Positions 43,113 to 56,336 of a stretch of 64,000 bases of DNA are shown here, one piece after another. The stretch spans positions 38,501-102,500 of the forward strand of contig JANAVB010004058.1 of the NCBI GenBank assembly GCA_029216955.1, given 5' to 3'. The stretch comes from Iris pallida (Eukaryota; Streptophyta; Magnoliopsida; Asparagales; Iridaceae). The translations under genes were made by a program, and so were the position numbers. The notes under the pieces were generated by a model. It saw only the letters and a list, made by a program, of their open reading frames with translations, was not told the origin of the DNA and did no database searches. Positions within the stretch are counted from its first letter, which is position 1. Each line of letters opens with the position of its first letter.

Positions 43113-46100
43113 ATGGATAACTCTCGTGCTTCGCTCATCGATACCAGTTTGAATAAGTTGGAGAAATTCGATGGCGAACACTTCCAGATATGGAAACGAA
43201 AGGTCACTTTAAATCTTCAACTCGTGAATGTTGAACACGTGCTGTCAGAAGAAGAACCGATCGTTCCAACCACTGGATCTGCTGCGGCTGTGGCCGCTGC
43301 TACAACCAAGCAAGCGAAGTGGAAGAGAGAAAACAGTATATGTAAACTACTGATACTCAATTCCATGGAAGACTCGCTGGCAGAGTCCTACTCCAAGAAG
43401 ACATCTGCCAAAGAGATATGGGACTCCTTGGGAAAGCTCTATGAAGATGACGAGAACCGGTCCAAGATCTTCATGGTAGAAAAATACCATAAGTGGACCT
43501 TCGAAGACGAGAAGTCGATGCTGCCCCAAGTGAAGGAGTTTCTGAAGTTGCGTCAGAAACTAGAAGACGAGAACATGCCCCTCGTCGACAAGTTTGTCGT
43601 TGGAGGGATCGTCGCGAAACTTCCTGCAGGATGGAGCAACTTCTATGCAAGGATGCATCGAAAGAAGATGGAAATTAGCTTGGAAGATTTCTTGCAAGAG
43701 ATCCATGTTGAGGACGAGATGCGCTCTCAACAGAAGATGGATACTCTGTCCAAGCAACTGGCGAAGGCAAATCTGGTCCAAACCAGAGAATACCAGGGGA
43801 AGCAGGCTGCTTCTCATCGCAAAAAGAAGGACTTCACGAATCTGAAAGTGAAGGGTCCTGCTTTCAAGAAGCAGAAGTCCAAGTCCCATGTGACTTGCTT
43901 CAATTGTGGCAAGAAGGGCCACTACAAATCCGAATGCAAGTCTAAGCCCAAAGAACAAGGTGAGCCTAGTAAGGTTTCTATGATTACTAATCTAGATGCC
44001 ATGATAGCACAGGTTGCAACTGTGGGGGCTGACTTGGACTGGTGGATAGACACTGGTGCGACCTGCCATGTCTGTTCAGACAAAGACTGGTTCGTCTCTT
44101 ATGAGCCAACTTCAGAGAAGGTCATAATGGCGAACCAGGCACAAGCTGAAGTACTGGGGATCGGGACGGTGGAGCTGAAACTCACATCGGGGAACACTCT
44201 GACGCTTCAAGGTGTGAAGCATGTTCCAGTAATTGCTAAGAACCTGATCTCTGGAAGTCTGCTCTGCAACGTAGGCTTGAGGATGGACATCAATGCTGGC
44301 CAGTTGGTGATGTCCAAGAAGGGTACATTCTTCGGGAAAGCTTTCCAAACTAAAGAAATGTACAAGATTCAGCTTGTTGTAACCCAGCATGATAATATAA
44401 ATGCAATCACTTTTTCTGATTATTCTTTTGAGTTGTGGCATAATAGGCTAGGACATGTTCATTGTAAAAGGATTAACAGAATGTCTAGTCTAGGACTTAT
44501 CTCCAAGTGTGGGGGTAAGGTAGAGAAATGCGAAGTATGTGCTCAGACGAAGATCACAAGGAAACCCTTTCACAGGGTCCATCGAAGCACAGATCTTCTG
44601 GAGTTGGTTCACTCAGATATCTGTGACTTCAAACAATTCTCTACAAAGGCCGGAATGAAGTATTTCATTACTTTCATCGATGACTTCTCAAAGTATGCTT
44701 TCGTCTACTTGTTCAAGTCTAAAGACGAAGCATTCGAGAAGTTTAAGGAGTTCAGGGCCGAGGCTGAGCGGCAAACTGGACAACAACTCAAGAGGTTAAG
44801 GAGTGATCGAGGCGGGGAGTATCGGTCTCATGAATTCTTATCATTCTGCAAAGAACATGGAATCATCAATAAGACAACGGGTCCGTACTCTCCTCAATCC
44901 AACGGAGTAGCAGAACATTGACAGAGATGATAAACTCCATGCTGTTGACTGCGGGTCTTCCAAAGTGCTACTAGGGAGAAGCTGCACTAACGGCAACGTT
45001 CATTCTGAACAGAGTGCCATATGCTACTTCCGACATAACTCCTCATGAACTCTGGTTCAAAGTCAGACCTAACTTGAATGTCATTCGAGTGTGGGGGTAT
45101 CTGGCTTATGTGAAGCTTCCGGATCTGAAGATTCAGAAGCTGGGGACAAGGACTACGAAGGCGATCTTCTTGGGGTATGCCGAGAAGAGTGATGCTCGGA
45201 GATTCCTTGATATCGAGTCAAACCATATCATCGAATCTCGCGATGCTGAATACTTTGAAGACAAGTTTGCAAAACACAAGAATATTGTTCTCGCGGATCT
45301 TCCGGAGAATGATGAGGGTACAAAGCAGACAGAAGTCTTTAATGAACCAGTAGTCCGAGATGAAGCTGTCGTCAAGGAGACACCAGCTGAACCAGAACTC
45401 GATGAGCCGTCAACTAAGCGAACGAGGAGGCCAAAAGACTTCGGAGATGACTTCGTCACCTATCATGTGGAAGCAGATCCGCTTACCTATGCTGAAGCGA
45501 TGAAGACCAGAGATGATGTATTCTGGAAGGAGGCGATAGACAACGAGATTGACTCAATCACCTCCAACAACACATGGGTATTGGTTGACCTGCCAGAAGG
45601 AGCAAGACCCATCGGATGCAAATGGATCTTCAAGAAGAAGATGAAACCAGATGGAACCATTGACAAGTTCAAGGCCAGGCTAGTGGCCAAGGGGTTTGCT
45701 CAGAAGCAGGGGATCGACTACTTTGATACTTATGCTCCAGTAGCTTGGATGACAACCATCAGATTGTTAATTGCTCTAGCAGTAATACACAAGCTGGTGA
45801 TACATCAGATGGATGTGAAAACGGTATTCCTTAATGGCGAGCTGACCGAAGAGATCTACATGCAACAACCAGAAGGTTTTGTCGTCAGAGGTCTGGAAGA
45901 CAAAGTCTGTAAGTTGATGAAGTCTCTGTATGGTTTGAAACAAGCTTCCAAAATATGGCATAAGAAGTTTGACAAGGTGATAAGGTCAAATGGCTACAGG
46001 GTCAGTAAAACAGACAAGTGTGTCTATACGAAGTTTGCTGACGGAAGAGGAGTAATCGTTTGTCTTTACGTGGACGACATACTAATCCTAGGTACGGATT

Positions 46101-47014
46101 TAAGCTGCGTCACAGAGACAGAGAAATTCCTCTCGACCAAGTTCAGTATGAAGGACTTGGGGGATGCCGACGTAATCTTTGGGCTCAAGATCATCCGGAC
46201 AGGCACTGGAATAGCGCTATCACAATCTCATTATATTGAGAAGATGCTCACTCGCTACGGGTATCAAGATCTTCCCATAATTGATACACCGTACCGGAGT
46301 GATCAGAAGCTGGAGCCTAATTCGAGGGAAAGCGTCAGGCAGTTGGAGTACGCTAGCGTCATCGGAAGCTTGATGAACACTACTACTGCCACAAGGCCTG
46401 ACATAGCTTTTGCCGTGGGAATGCTGAGTCGGTTCACTAGCAATCCAGGCGTTGAGCACTGGAAAGCTGTGAAGCGTGTTTTGAGATATCTCAAGAAAAC
46501 TCAGACATATGCACTTTTCTACAGCGGATATCCGTCAGTAGTGGAAGGCTTCAGTGATGCTAGCTGGTGTTCAGATATGGAGAGCGAGTATTCCACTGGT
46601 GGATTCGTATTTGCCATGGGCGGAGCTGCTATATCGTGGAAGTCGAAGAAGCAGACTATGTTATCTCGCTCCTCCATGGAATCTGAATTCTTTGCATTGG
46701 ATGCTGCTGCAGATGAAGCAGAGTGGCTTCGGGAGCTCATGTATGATCTTCCGATGGTTGGGGCTCAGATACCGACAATACCGATATACTGTGACAACCA
46801 GGCGACAGCAGCAGTGGCATCAAATGAACTCTTCAACGGGAAGAAGAGAACGGTACGGTTGAAGCACAGAGCAGTACACGATCTTATCAAGAGAGGTGTT
46901 ATTGCAGTGATTGATGTTCGAAGTCAGGAGAACCTGACGGATCCGTTCACCAAGGGCCTCAAGCGCCAGCTGGTCGATGATACAGCTTGTAAAATGGGCT
47001 TAAAGGCATTCTGA
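43113..47014 (+). pseudogene. gag-pol: Copia gag-pol polyprotein of element D (integrase deletion/frameshift and one nonsense codon)
   Basis: The first open part (43113-44920) starts MDNSRASLIDTSLNKLEKFDG, a typical copia gag (UBN2-type), with zinc knuckle CFNCGKKGHYKSEC at about residue 262. The protease active site is WWIDTGATCHVC (about 310), the GAG-pre-integrase finger H..H..C..C is at 443-480, and the integrase core begins with HSDICDF. It ends at GVAEH, just after the catalytic region around NGVAE, where bases are missing and the frame is lost. A TAG stands where Trp is expected at about 44970. The frame then runs from 45014 to 47014: RT from NTWVLVDLP (about residue 186) with FKARLVAKGFAQ, QMDVKTVFLNGEL and catalytic YVDD (352), and RNase H with GFSDASW, MESEFFAL and YCDNQA (510-600). 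The family's normal product is a single polyprotein. This copy cannot make an intact integrase or RT fusion. Confidence 0.93.
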
Positions 47015-47302
47015 TAGTGTGTCTTTGTAATCCTACCATAAAGTTTTATGCTATTAGTTCAAAGAGAAATCTACTAGGCATCTAACTTTTGGTTCAAAGG
47101 AGGATCACTGACTGGGAAACTATCAGGTAACAGTGGGTACTTGTTCTCTGGAACATGAAAGGGATACGGACCCATAACCACTGTTGTCTACTATGTATTT
47201 TCTGCAAAAAAAATAGATCCTGTGGAAGGTTGGCTTAAACGCCTTAATGAGTTCTCAGGCAGAGTGAATGCCGGGTGTTCTTTACAGGAAGCACGGTAGA
47301 GC

Positions 47303-47740
47303 AGCACTACAAAGAGTGAAACTCCATGCTACAGTGGGATGACTCCACCATGAGGTTCCCAGGTAGGGGTAATGCCTCGGCTTTGTAAGCCAAGTCATAG
47401 CGGCGTAGCATCGCAAATAGGCAGGTAGCCTATTGCTGTATGACGTAATTAAAGAGTTGTAGACAGCACTACAAAGGGGAGGATGGCCCCATGTTACAGT
47501 GGCACGACACCACGATGAGGTACCCAGGTAGGGGTAAAGCCTCGGCATTGCAAGCCATGTCGTTGCGGCGTAACACCGCAAGGAAGCCTTAGGATTCATG
47601 CTGGATAGTTTGGCACTACAAAGAGGCTTGTGACCTCATGCTACAGTAGTATGACACTACGATGAGGTTCCCAGGTAGGGGTAATGCCTCGGCTTCAGGC
47701 CATGTCATAGCGGCGTAGCACCGCAAGGAAGCGCAAGGCT
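47303..47740 (+). repeat. Three imperfect ~140-bp repeats in the copia 3' untranslated region
   Basis: Units begin GCACTACAAAG at about 47304, 47466 and 47614. Each contains CTACAGTG, GAGGTTCCCAGGTAGGGGTA, GCCTCGGC and GCGGCGTA(G/A)CA(C/T)CGC. Several parts are self-complementary (GAGG...CCTC, GGCTTTGTAAGCC, GCGG...CCGC), suggesting folded RNA. The copies differ more from one another than the LTRs do, so the repeats pre-date this insertion. Confidence 0.85.
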
Positions 47741-48065
47741 TCATGCCATATCTCTTTAATAAAGAACTCACCTATAGTGTATGGAAAGAGATATCAGGCC
47801 GTCTCTTGAGGGTAAACTTGTAGACGCCTAAAATTATACACTGAAACCAGGCTGGCACAGGGCCTTCAATGTGCAGCCAGAAGCACAATTGATGTCATTA
47901 TGTGAGTAGAAAGAATTACAGTTATGGTACAGAATTCAAGGCTTAGTCCATTCTTATATCATTCTGTTATTTAACCTATGCGGGAAGATTCAAGTCGTAG
48001 CGACATCTCTCCTAATACATGATGGGCAGTCACTGTGGGGAACGCTCAACCCATATATTGAGATA

Positions 48066-48075
48066 TGTGGGGGAT
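48066..48075 (+). promoter_or_regulatory. Polypurine tract of copia element D
   Basis: TGTGGGGGAT directly before the 3' LTR, the usual plant copia form. Confidence 0.85.
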
Positions 48076-48928
48076 TGTTGGTGTTTTTGCCTTTGGACTA
48101 GAAAAGATAGTCCCACATCGGCTACACCAAATGGTGAGTATCTCAATATAATGCATTGCTTGTGTTGAGGTGTGCACATGAGGTGTAGTGGGGCACAAGT
48201 TTGTGCCATGTGGAAGTATTTTTCTAGAAGGAAAAAGGATTAAATCTAACAAGGATGCAAGTTAATTTTTGTTGTGCGGACTCGGACTCGGACACGGACT
48301 CCAGGATGTCTCGTGCATGCACGGGAGTGTTCGGGGGGTAGGTGTGGACTGGCACACTTCTATGCTGATTGTGGGATGATCTAAAATATCAAACTCTATT
48401 TTTGAGTATTGGTATTTTAGTCCCACATCGGATAGGAGAAGAGGTGAAGTCTCAACTCCACTATATAGATAGAGCCCCTTGGCCTCCTTTGAAAGATGCA
48501 CCAAGAAGAGAGTGAAAAGAGTCTGTAAAGTCCAGGAAGCCCGTTCAAGTCTCAAATATTGACTTACGAGCGTTCCAGAAGTTCTTCGTGAACTTGCTGG
48601 TTCCTGGAAGCTGTTCGTGCTCGTGTGGGGCGAATAAAGCTTTGAGCAACGGTGGTTCATTCACCCCAGCAATTCATTCTCGCTTGTCATCGCTGCTGTT
48701 GCCTTTTACAATAACTTCTTTTTAGAAGCTCTACTGCCGATAGTCGCTTGCACAAAAGTCTCTTTAGATTTTTTGTGTATTATGTAGAATCTTTTTAGAT
48801 CCTCGTAATTCAGAATCCTCCAGGATCTCTGTTGCATATCTTCTTTAAGGTGTTGCATTTGAAACGTTGTCTTTACAATTGTTTCAGTTTCAGAATTTTC
48901 TATCGAAAATTGTGCCTCGGCACTAACA
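48076..48928 (+). repeat. 3' LTR of copia element D
   Basis: Aligns with 42150-43090 with few substitutions. The TATA box has changed to CTATATAGATAG (about 48462). One copy of the 50-bp unit. Confidence 0.94.
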
Positions 48929-50107
48929 TGATAGATATCAAATAATCTCTCAACTTTACCCAGAACAACTTCAAGTGATCGAAATATGACATAGTCTCAA
49001 TGGTATCCGAAGACCTATACATACCTGAAATCACTTTGACCTAGAGTCAATGCCTCGGCAGTGCACTACGGGCCGCAGTAGACCCGTAGTTTCCATAATT
49101 CAGATAAATGGCTGTAGTGCGCGACTACTATGCCATTGTCGGTTATCGAATATTCTCTCAACTGTTGTCCATAAAATTTCAAAGGAGTACCTTGATAATT
49201 CAAATTCAAACAAGTTTTCTACCCAATAAGGAGATTCAATTACAAGGAAAGGAATCGACATAGTATCTGTTCTTGATCATCAATAGGAAGAAAAGAATCA
49301 TAAGGATGGATTAAGGCAAGAGGGGCATCTACTTTCCTCTGATATTCAAGGATCGAGGTTAGAAGATTATAGACACCGAGGTGATCAAAAATTCTACTAT
49401 GTCTAATTGAGTTGTTTTCAGGGTCAATAGAAACGGTAAAGTTTTGAGTGGAAGAAACCAATTAATGAATTGTTATTGACTCTTGGAAATTGATTAGGGA
49501 ATATTGTCTGATACTAGAATTATTTTGGGAAAATAATTCCTTACGACTAATAAAAAGTTTTAGGAAAAAGACTGGGTCAAATAGCTAGTATATGAGCTTT
49601 GTGGCTCTAAAGGAAATACTTGGGTTTGGAATGGTTAGAGAAAATCGAATAGGATTCTTAACCAAAAATTAATGGAGATGTTTGAAATGACTATTTTAAG
49701 AGATTCAATAAACTGATAAATGAGGAGTTGAAACTCTAAATAGTGAATGGGTCTAGATTCTAAATAGAGATAGAGAAGTAGGATTCTGATTAAAACTAAT
49801 AGAGAAATTTGAAATTTTCTATTAATAGGCTTGCTAAAGGAGGAGTTTGGAAAATCTGACTTTAATCTCTAAATAGCAAGGAGGCCTAGATCCTAGAGGA
49901 TGTTGGAATCTGATGGAGGAAGATAATCCCCAAAAGTCATAGAATTATAACTACAACTTTATAGGTGACACTAAGAGGTACAAAAATAATAAAATATACA
50001 ACTATTAGTTTATGTTATGATGGGTTTTCTATTTCTAGCAGGCCCTTAATAGTACCAGAATCCTAAGTACTATTAATCTCAGACCTACATGGGCCACCAC
50101 AAAAATA
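48929..50107. other. AT-rich DNA right of the copia element
   Basis: Starts with TGATA (target duplication). No gene is supported. 48985-49080 is a diverged copy of 42024-42120. CTCTCAACT-containing segments at 48937 and 49147 suggest further tandem units of about 180-210 bp. Confidence 0.4.
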
Positions 50108-53100
50108 TGTCACAACCCGCTCTCGAATAATCGAGTATGAATCGAGTCATGCCTGGCCTACGCTGTCGTTAATAGCGGTAGTCAGCCGTCTAGTCTAGTC
50201 ATCATCAATAACAGTGTATACTCATTACAGCATCTATCACGATATAACTACTAATACGAAAACCATCACAGATCACTATGAAGTTATTATAGCATTATAC
50301 ATGAATATCCGGGTACAAAGCTGATAAAGAATATAAAGACTATCTATACTTGCAATATCCTCAATCTCAATACATCCAATCAATCATATACATGAATCTA
50401 CATCTCAGCATCCGGAGTGAGCACCGCTGCTAGGTCTCTTTGCTGGCTATAACACTCTAAGGGATCAATCTCACTTGTAATTAACGATCCAGTCAGGAAA
50501 AAAGCAAAGCACAATGTAAATCAATAATACTTACCAACAGGATATCGAGAAAATAGATAAAGCAAGAGAAACTGAAAGACATGGCATGAGAAAAAATAGA
50601 GCATACACTAGCTTTATGGACATATGTAATTGGATATCATCAACATATGCGGACTAATATGTATCAAACATATTAAATGAATAATATGCAATCAGTCATG
50701 TAAAAATCAGGCATGTCTAATGACAATGCTATCAGGCATGTCTGATGATGTGATATCTCGTACAAGATTGATTTGAACAAACTAGAAATGACGTGTATTG
50801 GATTAGGATTATGTTGAGTACGAATGCAAGATAATAGAGTATATAGATTGATCGAGGAAAAATTAATATGTAATGGAATAGAAGACTCGGTTGAGGAATT
50901 AACATGGATCGTATATGAAAATAATAGTACACAACTGAACAGAATTGAGTTTCGAATTTGACTAAGGAAATATAGAATGATTTGGAAGTTAGCATGCCTG
51001 GAAATTTGTTGGAAGATATGAGTATGGCTCAAAGGATCTAAGAAAAAATTACTCGATGACTTAAGATAGACAGATAGCCAACATAATTTTGATTTGAACA
51101 AATTGATGACGTAACTAATTTGATCTTGAATGTCGAAGAACAGATTGTATATCCAGTTCAGATGATAATATTAGTTATATGACTCAGAGTTCCTAGCAAA
51201 GAAATATTGTCATGTTACGTATATTTTTTTATATCGATCGTATTGAAGTGTATCAAAGATCGATGTATGATAACTCGATGGTACTCTAATTCGTGGAATG
51301 ATGATTGTGTTAAATGTTATCATTTCTACGGGTTTTATAATTTTGGAGATTGACGAACACATTGATAATAACAAACATTTGGATGACTTGATTAGATGAA
51401 CTTAAAGTATACATGAATCTATGTTAGGCGGACTGTGCAAAATAAAAATGTAGATAGATTTGGTGATCAATGAAATAATGATTGTTATGGGTCGGTTAAT
51501 TTATAGTAGTCAATCTTGCAGTGTTACGATAAGATAGATACCCGAGATTGAGGATTAGTAGGATTTGGATTTGAGAAAAGTTATGATCGATAAAATTTTG
51601 ATTGGAATTTTACGTCTTGAGATTTGGATTATATATTATAACTTTTGATCGATGGATTATGAATTATGATTTTGTAGTCGAGGTATATGAGTTGGGATTG
51701 ATAGGTTTATTGAACGAATCGAAGATAATATTTTGAGAGTTGTGAGTTGTGTCGTTGAACCATAGTGTAATTGAGGATGATCGTGAATAGAATTTTCCTT
51801 CGATGACTTTGCTGAATAACTCAGACCCCTTGGACTAAAATTTACAAATTCGGATATAAGAAATATATGCTTGAAGTTTAGCAATTAGAGTGATATGAGC
51901 TTGGGTAGAAAACCATGTACTATCGACTATGGTTTGACCTTAGGCTTGGAGGGTGAGTGTTACAATATTGGTTGCGAGGAACGAAGATCGCAACAGATGA
52001 CTTCAACTTTGACTTGGTGAGTTGGCCTAGTAGTTATGTTGACGTCCTTGTGTTGAGAGATAAACTTGGTGTGATCGAGCTTAGCGAGAGTCGGTGGGGT
52101 AGATTATAGATCTGGGTTAGCAAGTTTTAAAAGTTGAGGTGTGAATATTCGATGGATGTTCTTAGATAGTTTTAACGATTAGCAGGATTCGATTAGGTGA
52201 CGGTATTTGATATTGGTTTTGGATGGATAGATGGTCGTGAATCAAAGAAGTTAAGTGAGTTCTTGAGGATAGAAATTGTATCTGTTAGTTTTGTTCGGGT
52301 TCTTTATCATAAGGCTTGGTTGAAATACGTATATTTTAGGAATTCCTTAAATATGTGCACGATCCAACTCAAGTGGAATACTGAATTAAAATTAGACTGA
52401 AAGGTGGATCGGATATGATAAAAAAATTCAAAATTGTATGCTCAAGAAAAATATTGAAGAAGGATTGATCAGATAACTAATATCATATGTTGATTGAGCA
52501 AATTAAATGTATTGGATTGAATTTTAAGTATAGAAGAAAGTTAGCGATCAAAAATGAATTTGTATGTTGATAAGATTGAATGTGTTTCGAGGATTGGATG
52601 AAAGAAAAAAATTATACTTGGTCGGATTTGAAACGATATTATAGTGATTAAGATTGTAGTCAGAAGAGTTTAACTAAAAGGTCTTAATCGAATCGTGAAC
52701 AATAAGAGACTTGAATTTTGATTGATTGTTTCATGAGTTAGGAAAGTTTAGAAGATAGTACGTAGACGATGCAAACGATGACTTCGAAAGATAGTAAAAA
52801 TTGTTGGTGAGAATTGGACATCAATATATATGAAAATGAATTAAGGATTTGATGCAGTCAGGTTTGGAAGATCGATTGGGAAATAGATATAAGGACTTTA
52901 AAACATTTTTGGTTGAATCTGATTTAGGGGTAACACTAGGTTTCGATTAGGAATGTCTGACTTGGTTATGTTTGGATTCTGAATGAAAAGGGATATCGCT
53001 CGGGTAAGATTACCCTAGAATTTAGTGTTAATATGTGCGATGAGTATAAGCTATCCCGTATTTGGTAATGTAGCAGCACGAAGCGCATTATGATAAAGGC

Positions 53101-53321
53101 ATGACTGGATGAGTATGTTATAAAATAGTTTGATTGTCTAGAATGACTTAATTGTTCGATGAAATTAACTAAGGCGTAGAGCACGACTCTGATGGATGAA
53201 ATGTATAGAAAGTGTGTTCGAGAGATACGCCAGATGAATTCGAGTTAAATAATAAATGATAAGTCGATGAGTTTATACTCAGTAAGTTAAGAGGACGAAT
53301 TTTTTTATGAGTGGTGTATTA
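50108..53321 (+). other. Decayed internal region of a chromovirus-type gypsy element
   Basis: Begins near TGTCACAACCCG (50108), a typical LTR-start form, and ends with GAGGACGAATTTTTTTATGA (53291-53310). The last resembles the stop-proximal and polypurine segment found before 3' LTRs of plant Tekay/Del elements. No reading frame of useful length survives. I infer a very old element from these landmarks only. Confidence 0.35.
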
Positions 53322-56300
53322 TGTAATATCCTATCCCGATCAGTTCAACCGGATGAAGCGAAACACAATGGCATTTGGACTTGGCTATGCAATGACTTGC
53401 TCGAAGTCCCGTTCGGCCGAGAAAACTGCTCGCTTAGGTGGGTGGTTTCGATGAACTTATCTCAGCTTTGCCTTCACACTTAATAAATGATTGTTTTCAA
53501 TTGCACCGAGTAGGTATGCTAATAAAAAAAGACGAACCCACATAGCTAAAGGGAATAATTTTTCTCCAAGTCAGATTGTGTAGAACAAGAAAGTATTAAA
53601 CTTGATGCCTAGATTGCACTTCACGTTGGATTTTTAAAATTGGCACTCGATCTTTAGATTATTCCATGACTTGGGTCAAGTAAGGAGTTTTATGTTGTCA
53701 TATAGACTACCGACTTGTTGTCATAGTCTATATGTTCCCATGGCTTTAAAGCTTGTTCTCCCAGTTTCATTGCCACGTTTTCTATGATATCAAACCTTAT
53801 CATATAGAGTATGACTTGGTTGGTAGCATTGTAGGAAATACGGTTAGGTCAAGTTAAGCATGAGGGCTATCAAATAGTCGTTCCTAGGTTTGAGCCAAAA
53901 AATTATGATAACATAGAAAATTCTTGAGATCATTTGTCGTCGAGCCAGCCCCTCATTTGCAAGCTGCAACAAAGAATATAGAAAGTATAAAATATAAGAA
54001 ATGTACTAAGAATGGAAAGTTGAGACAAGTCTTGCATGTTCATTAGATAACTTGTGCACATGGTTTCGTTCCTCGAACGATTATCGAGGCCCGGGATCGA
54101 TTCATACCTGGGGGAACTTGCTTGCAGAACCTTCAAGGGGAGTGCAACTCGGCTGGAGAGAGCACCATATAGCGGGTATTACAGAAAATGTAGTTCGAGT
54201 TCGCACCTCATTCAAGCACGTATCGTCCTATCCAAATGGTCCAGGGATAGCTTGTGGTGCTAGTGACCCTTTTTATACATATTGAGTCGGCGTGATAGCA
54301 GCATCCGTATGCATGCCTTAGATAGAGTCAAGAAGTGTACGTATGGTACGAATGAGTCAAGGAATGCATGTACAGTCTACAAGCACAATTATTGCGCCAA
54401 AGATTTGGCTAAACAGAGGTGCGTGCTTCAGCACGAGATGTGGCATCATATTTTTGAGTTGTTGACACAAAGTTCATAAGTTTATGACTAAGTCGGTTGT
54501 ATATTAAAACAAGAAGGTTGGAAGGCAAGTATGGTGTTGTTGTGTAGCACGGTCATAAGGATTTGGAGCATGATCACGATATTGCAACACAAGTTGGCTT
54601 ATAGTTATACAATAAACTGATCCTAATGCAAGATTAGAAAGACCACAAAAGAATAGTTTGCACTGACTAAATGAACATGTTGGTTTCGTATGGGTGGGTG
54701 AGATACCCCGCCCCCACCAGTATGGTTGTGTACTGACACCCTACCAATTTTCATGTACAGGTTCAGGTACTTGCTCGTTCAGGGCGAAGCTCGCTTGGAC
54801 GCGCTTAGGCATGGAGTTCCTTGGCATTTCGATGAGTATGGTCACATTGGAGTCATCACCTATACTGGATATAATATATGGACATTGCTTTCTGAAGCAT
54901 CTGGAAGTTGTAAGCCAAAGGGCGGGGTTATTGTATTGAGAGATGAGAGAAAGCTGAGTGATTGTAATCAGAGAGAGTGTGAGCTTGAGTGATTTATAAT
55001 CCTGGCCTCGAGCCATTGTAATCTTATATTTTCAATATCAATAAAGACGGCTTGTTTTCTATATCTCTTGTGTTATTCAACTTCTCTATTTGGGACTTCT
55101 TACGACGACCCCGTTGCTAAGCTACGTAATCGACCGTTATGGTATTCTCCTTGCGCGAGCGCAACTTAGGCTTGCGCAGTATCACGTCCATGTAAGGATG
55201 ATTGATTCTGCAAAATGGGGGCATGAAAAAAGTATTACGGGACCGCCAGTAAGGCTTGCTACTGGCCTGGTTGGGTGCATCGTAATACGGATGCTACGGG
55301 ATCTTTGATGGGCTTGCTACCTATTGCTAGAACGGCCCGTGGTACGAAAGTAGTCCTTTATGGCTCGAAATGCCTGTGACCTTCATATAGATAAGGACGC
55401 ACACCAACGAATGTTTGGTGCAAAGGGGAGGACAAGTGTTCTGTCTTGTATCCTTGTGATGGTGGGGGTATTCATATTGATCGACGGTATATTAACTTAT
55501 GTATTATACGTACACGGTGGGTATCCATCTTGCATAAGCGCTAGGGTGGATACACTGGTGATGTTAGGTCCCATTTGTGTACTTTTTTAGTATGCTAGCT
55601 TTTACATGACAGGAAAGGACGATAATCATTTACCGTGCATCAGCGCAAGGGTGAGTGTGACGGAATTTGTAATAAGACTCTCTGATGCGACGTGTTTGAT
55701 GTGTTTACGATTATTATTTTGATTTTATAAATAACCTGCTCACATGCTTTACTACTTTCATAATATTCCATGAAATTAATCCGAGGGCAAAATAGAAAGA
55801 TCACTAGTAACATGTATGCTCCACAAAATTACTTAGTATCGCTTTAGGCGAGCGGATTACCTCCCTCTTCAGTATGTGACAATGTAATGATCCATGTTGT
55901 GGGCATCATTTCAGGTGCTCGTTCTTGCGAATCGTATGATCAATGTCACGACAACGATGAATCAGGTGGGCGTGCAGAAGCTCCTTCTACAAGACGATGT
56001 CCTCTGTTATAAGAGACATAATGTATGGAACGAAGATATCCTTTGTGAGCAAGAGTGATCATGAGTGTTGTAAGCCATCTTGGCATGTTCATTTGAGCTA
56101 TTTAAGAGCCTTTATAATTTCATTGCTTATTGAATAAAGTAATTCTTTTGTATACTCTGATTTATCTCTGTCTTTTTTGTTGCAATGTATCAAATTTGAG
56201 ACAACCATTTGAAGAATTTTAATCTTGCCTTGCATGAGTGCAACTCCAGACTCGTGTGTATTATGCCCAAGCGTGGACGACCGATTCGGCAGAAATCGAT

Positions 56301-56336
56301 GCGAGTACAAACAATTTTTTGGGTTAGGGCGTGACA
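53322..56336 (+). repeat. Element E LTR, about 3.0 kb, chromovirus type
   Basis: Starts TGTAATATCCTATCCCGATC and ends GGGTTAGGGCGTGACA, matching the TGTAACATCCC...GTGACA edges of plant chromovirus LTRs. A polypurine-like segment lies before it, and AAATGATATCAGAGCT (56337-56352), a diverged tRNA-Met primer-binding site, lies after it. An open 71-81 residue stretch at 54.7-55.6 kb is not convincing as a gene. Confidence 0.55.

Larger units (their letters stand above)
42150..48928 (+). mobile_element. Element D: complete Ty1/copia retrotransposon
   Basis: LTRs of 941 bp (42150-43090) and 853 bp (48076-48928), TGTTGG...TAACA, with perfect TGATA target duplications. There is one gag-pol frame in the copia order gag, protease, integrase, RT, RNase H, then a 1-kb repeat-bearing 3' untranslated region and the polypurine tract GTGGGGGAT. 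The two LTRs are nearly identical apart from one repeat expansion, so the insertion is recent compared with A, B and C. The sublineage (Tork or Ivana type) is not decided. Confidence 0.95.

Noticed and set aside
54052..55590. Several open frames of 65-91 residues on both strands
   Set aside because: They lie inside a chromovirus-type LTR, overlap one another in different frames and have no recognisable motif.
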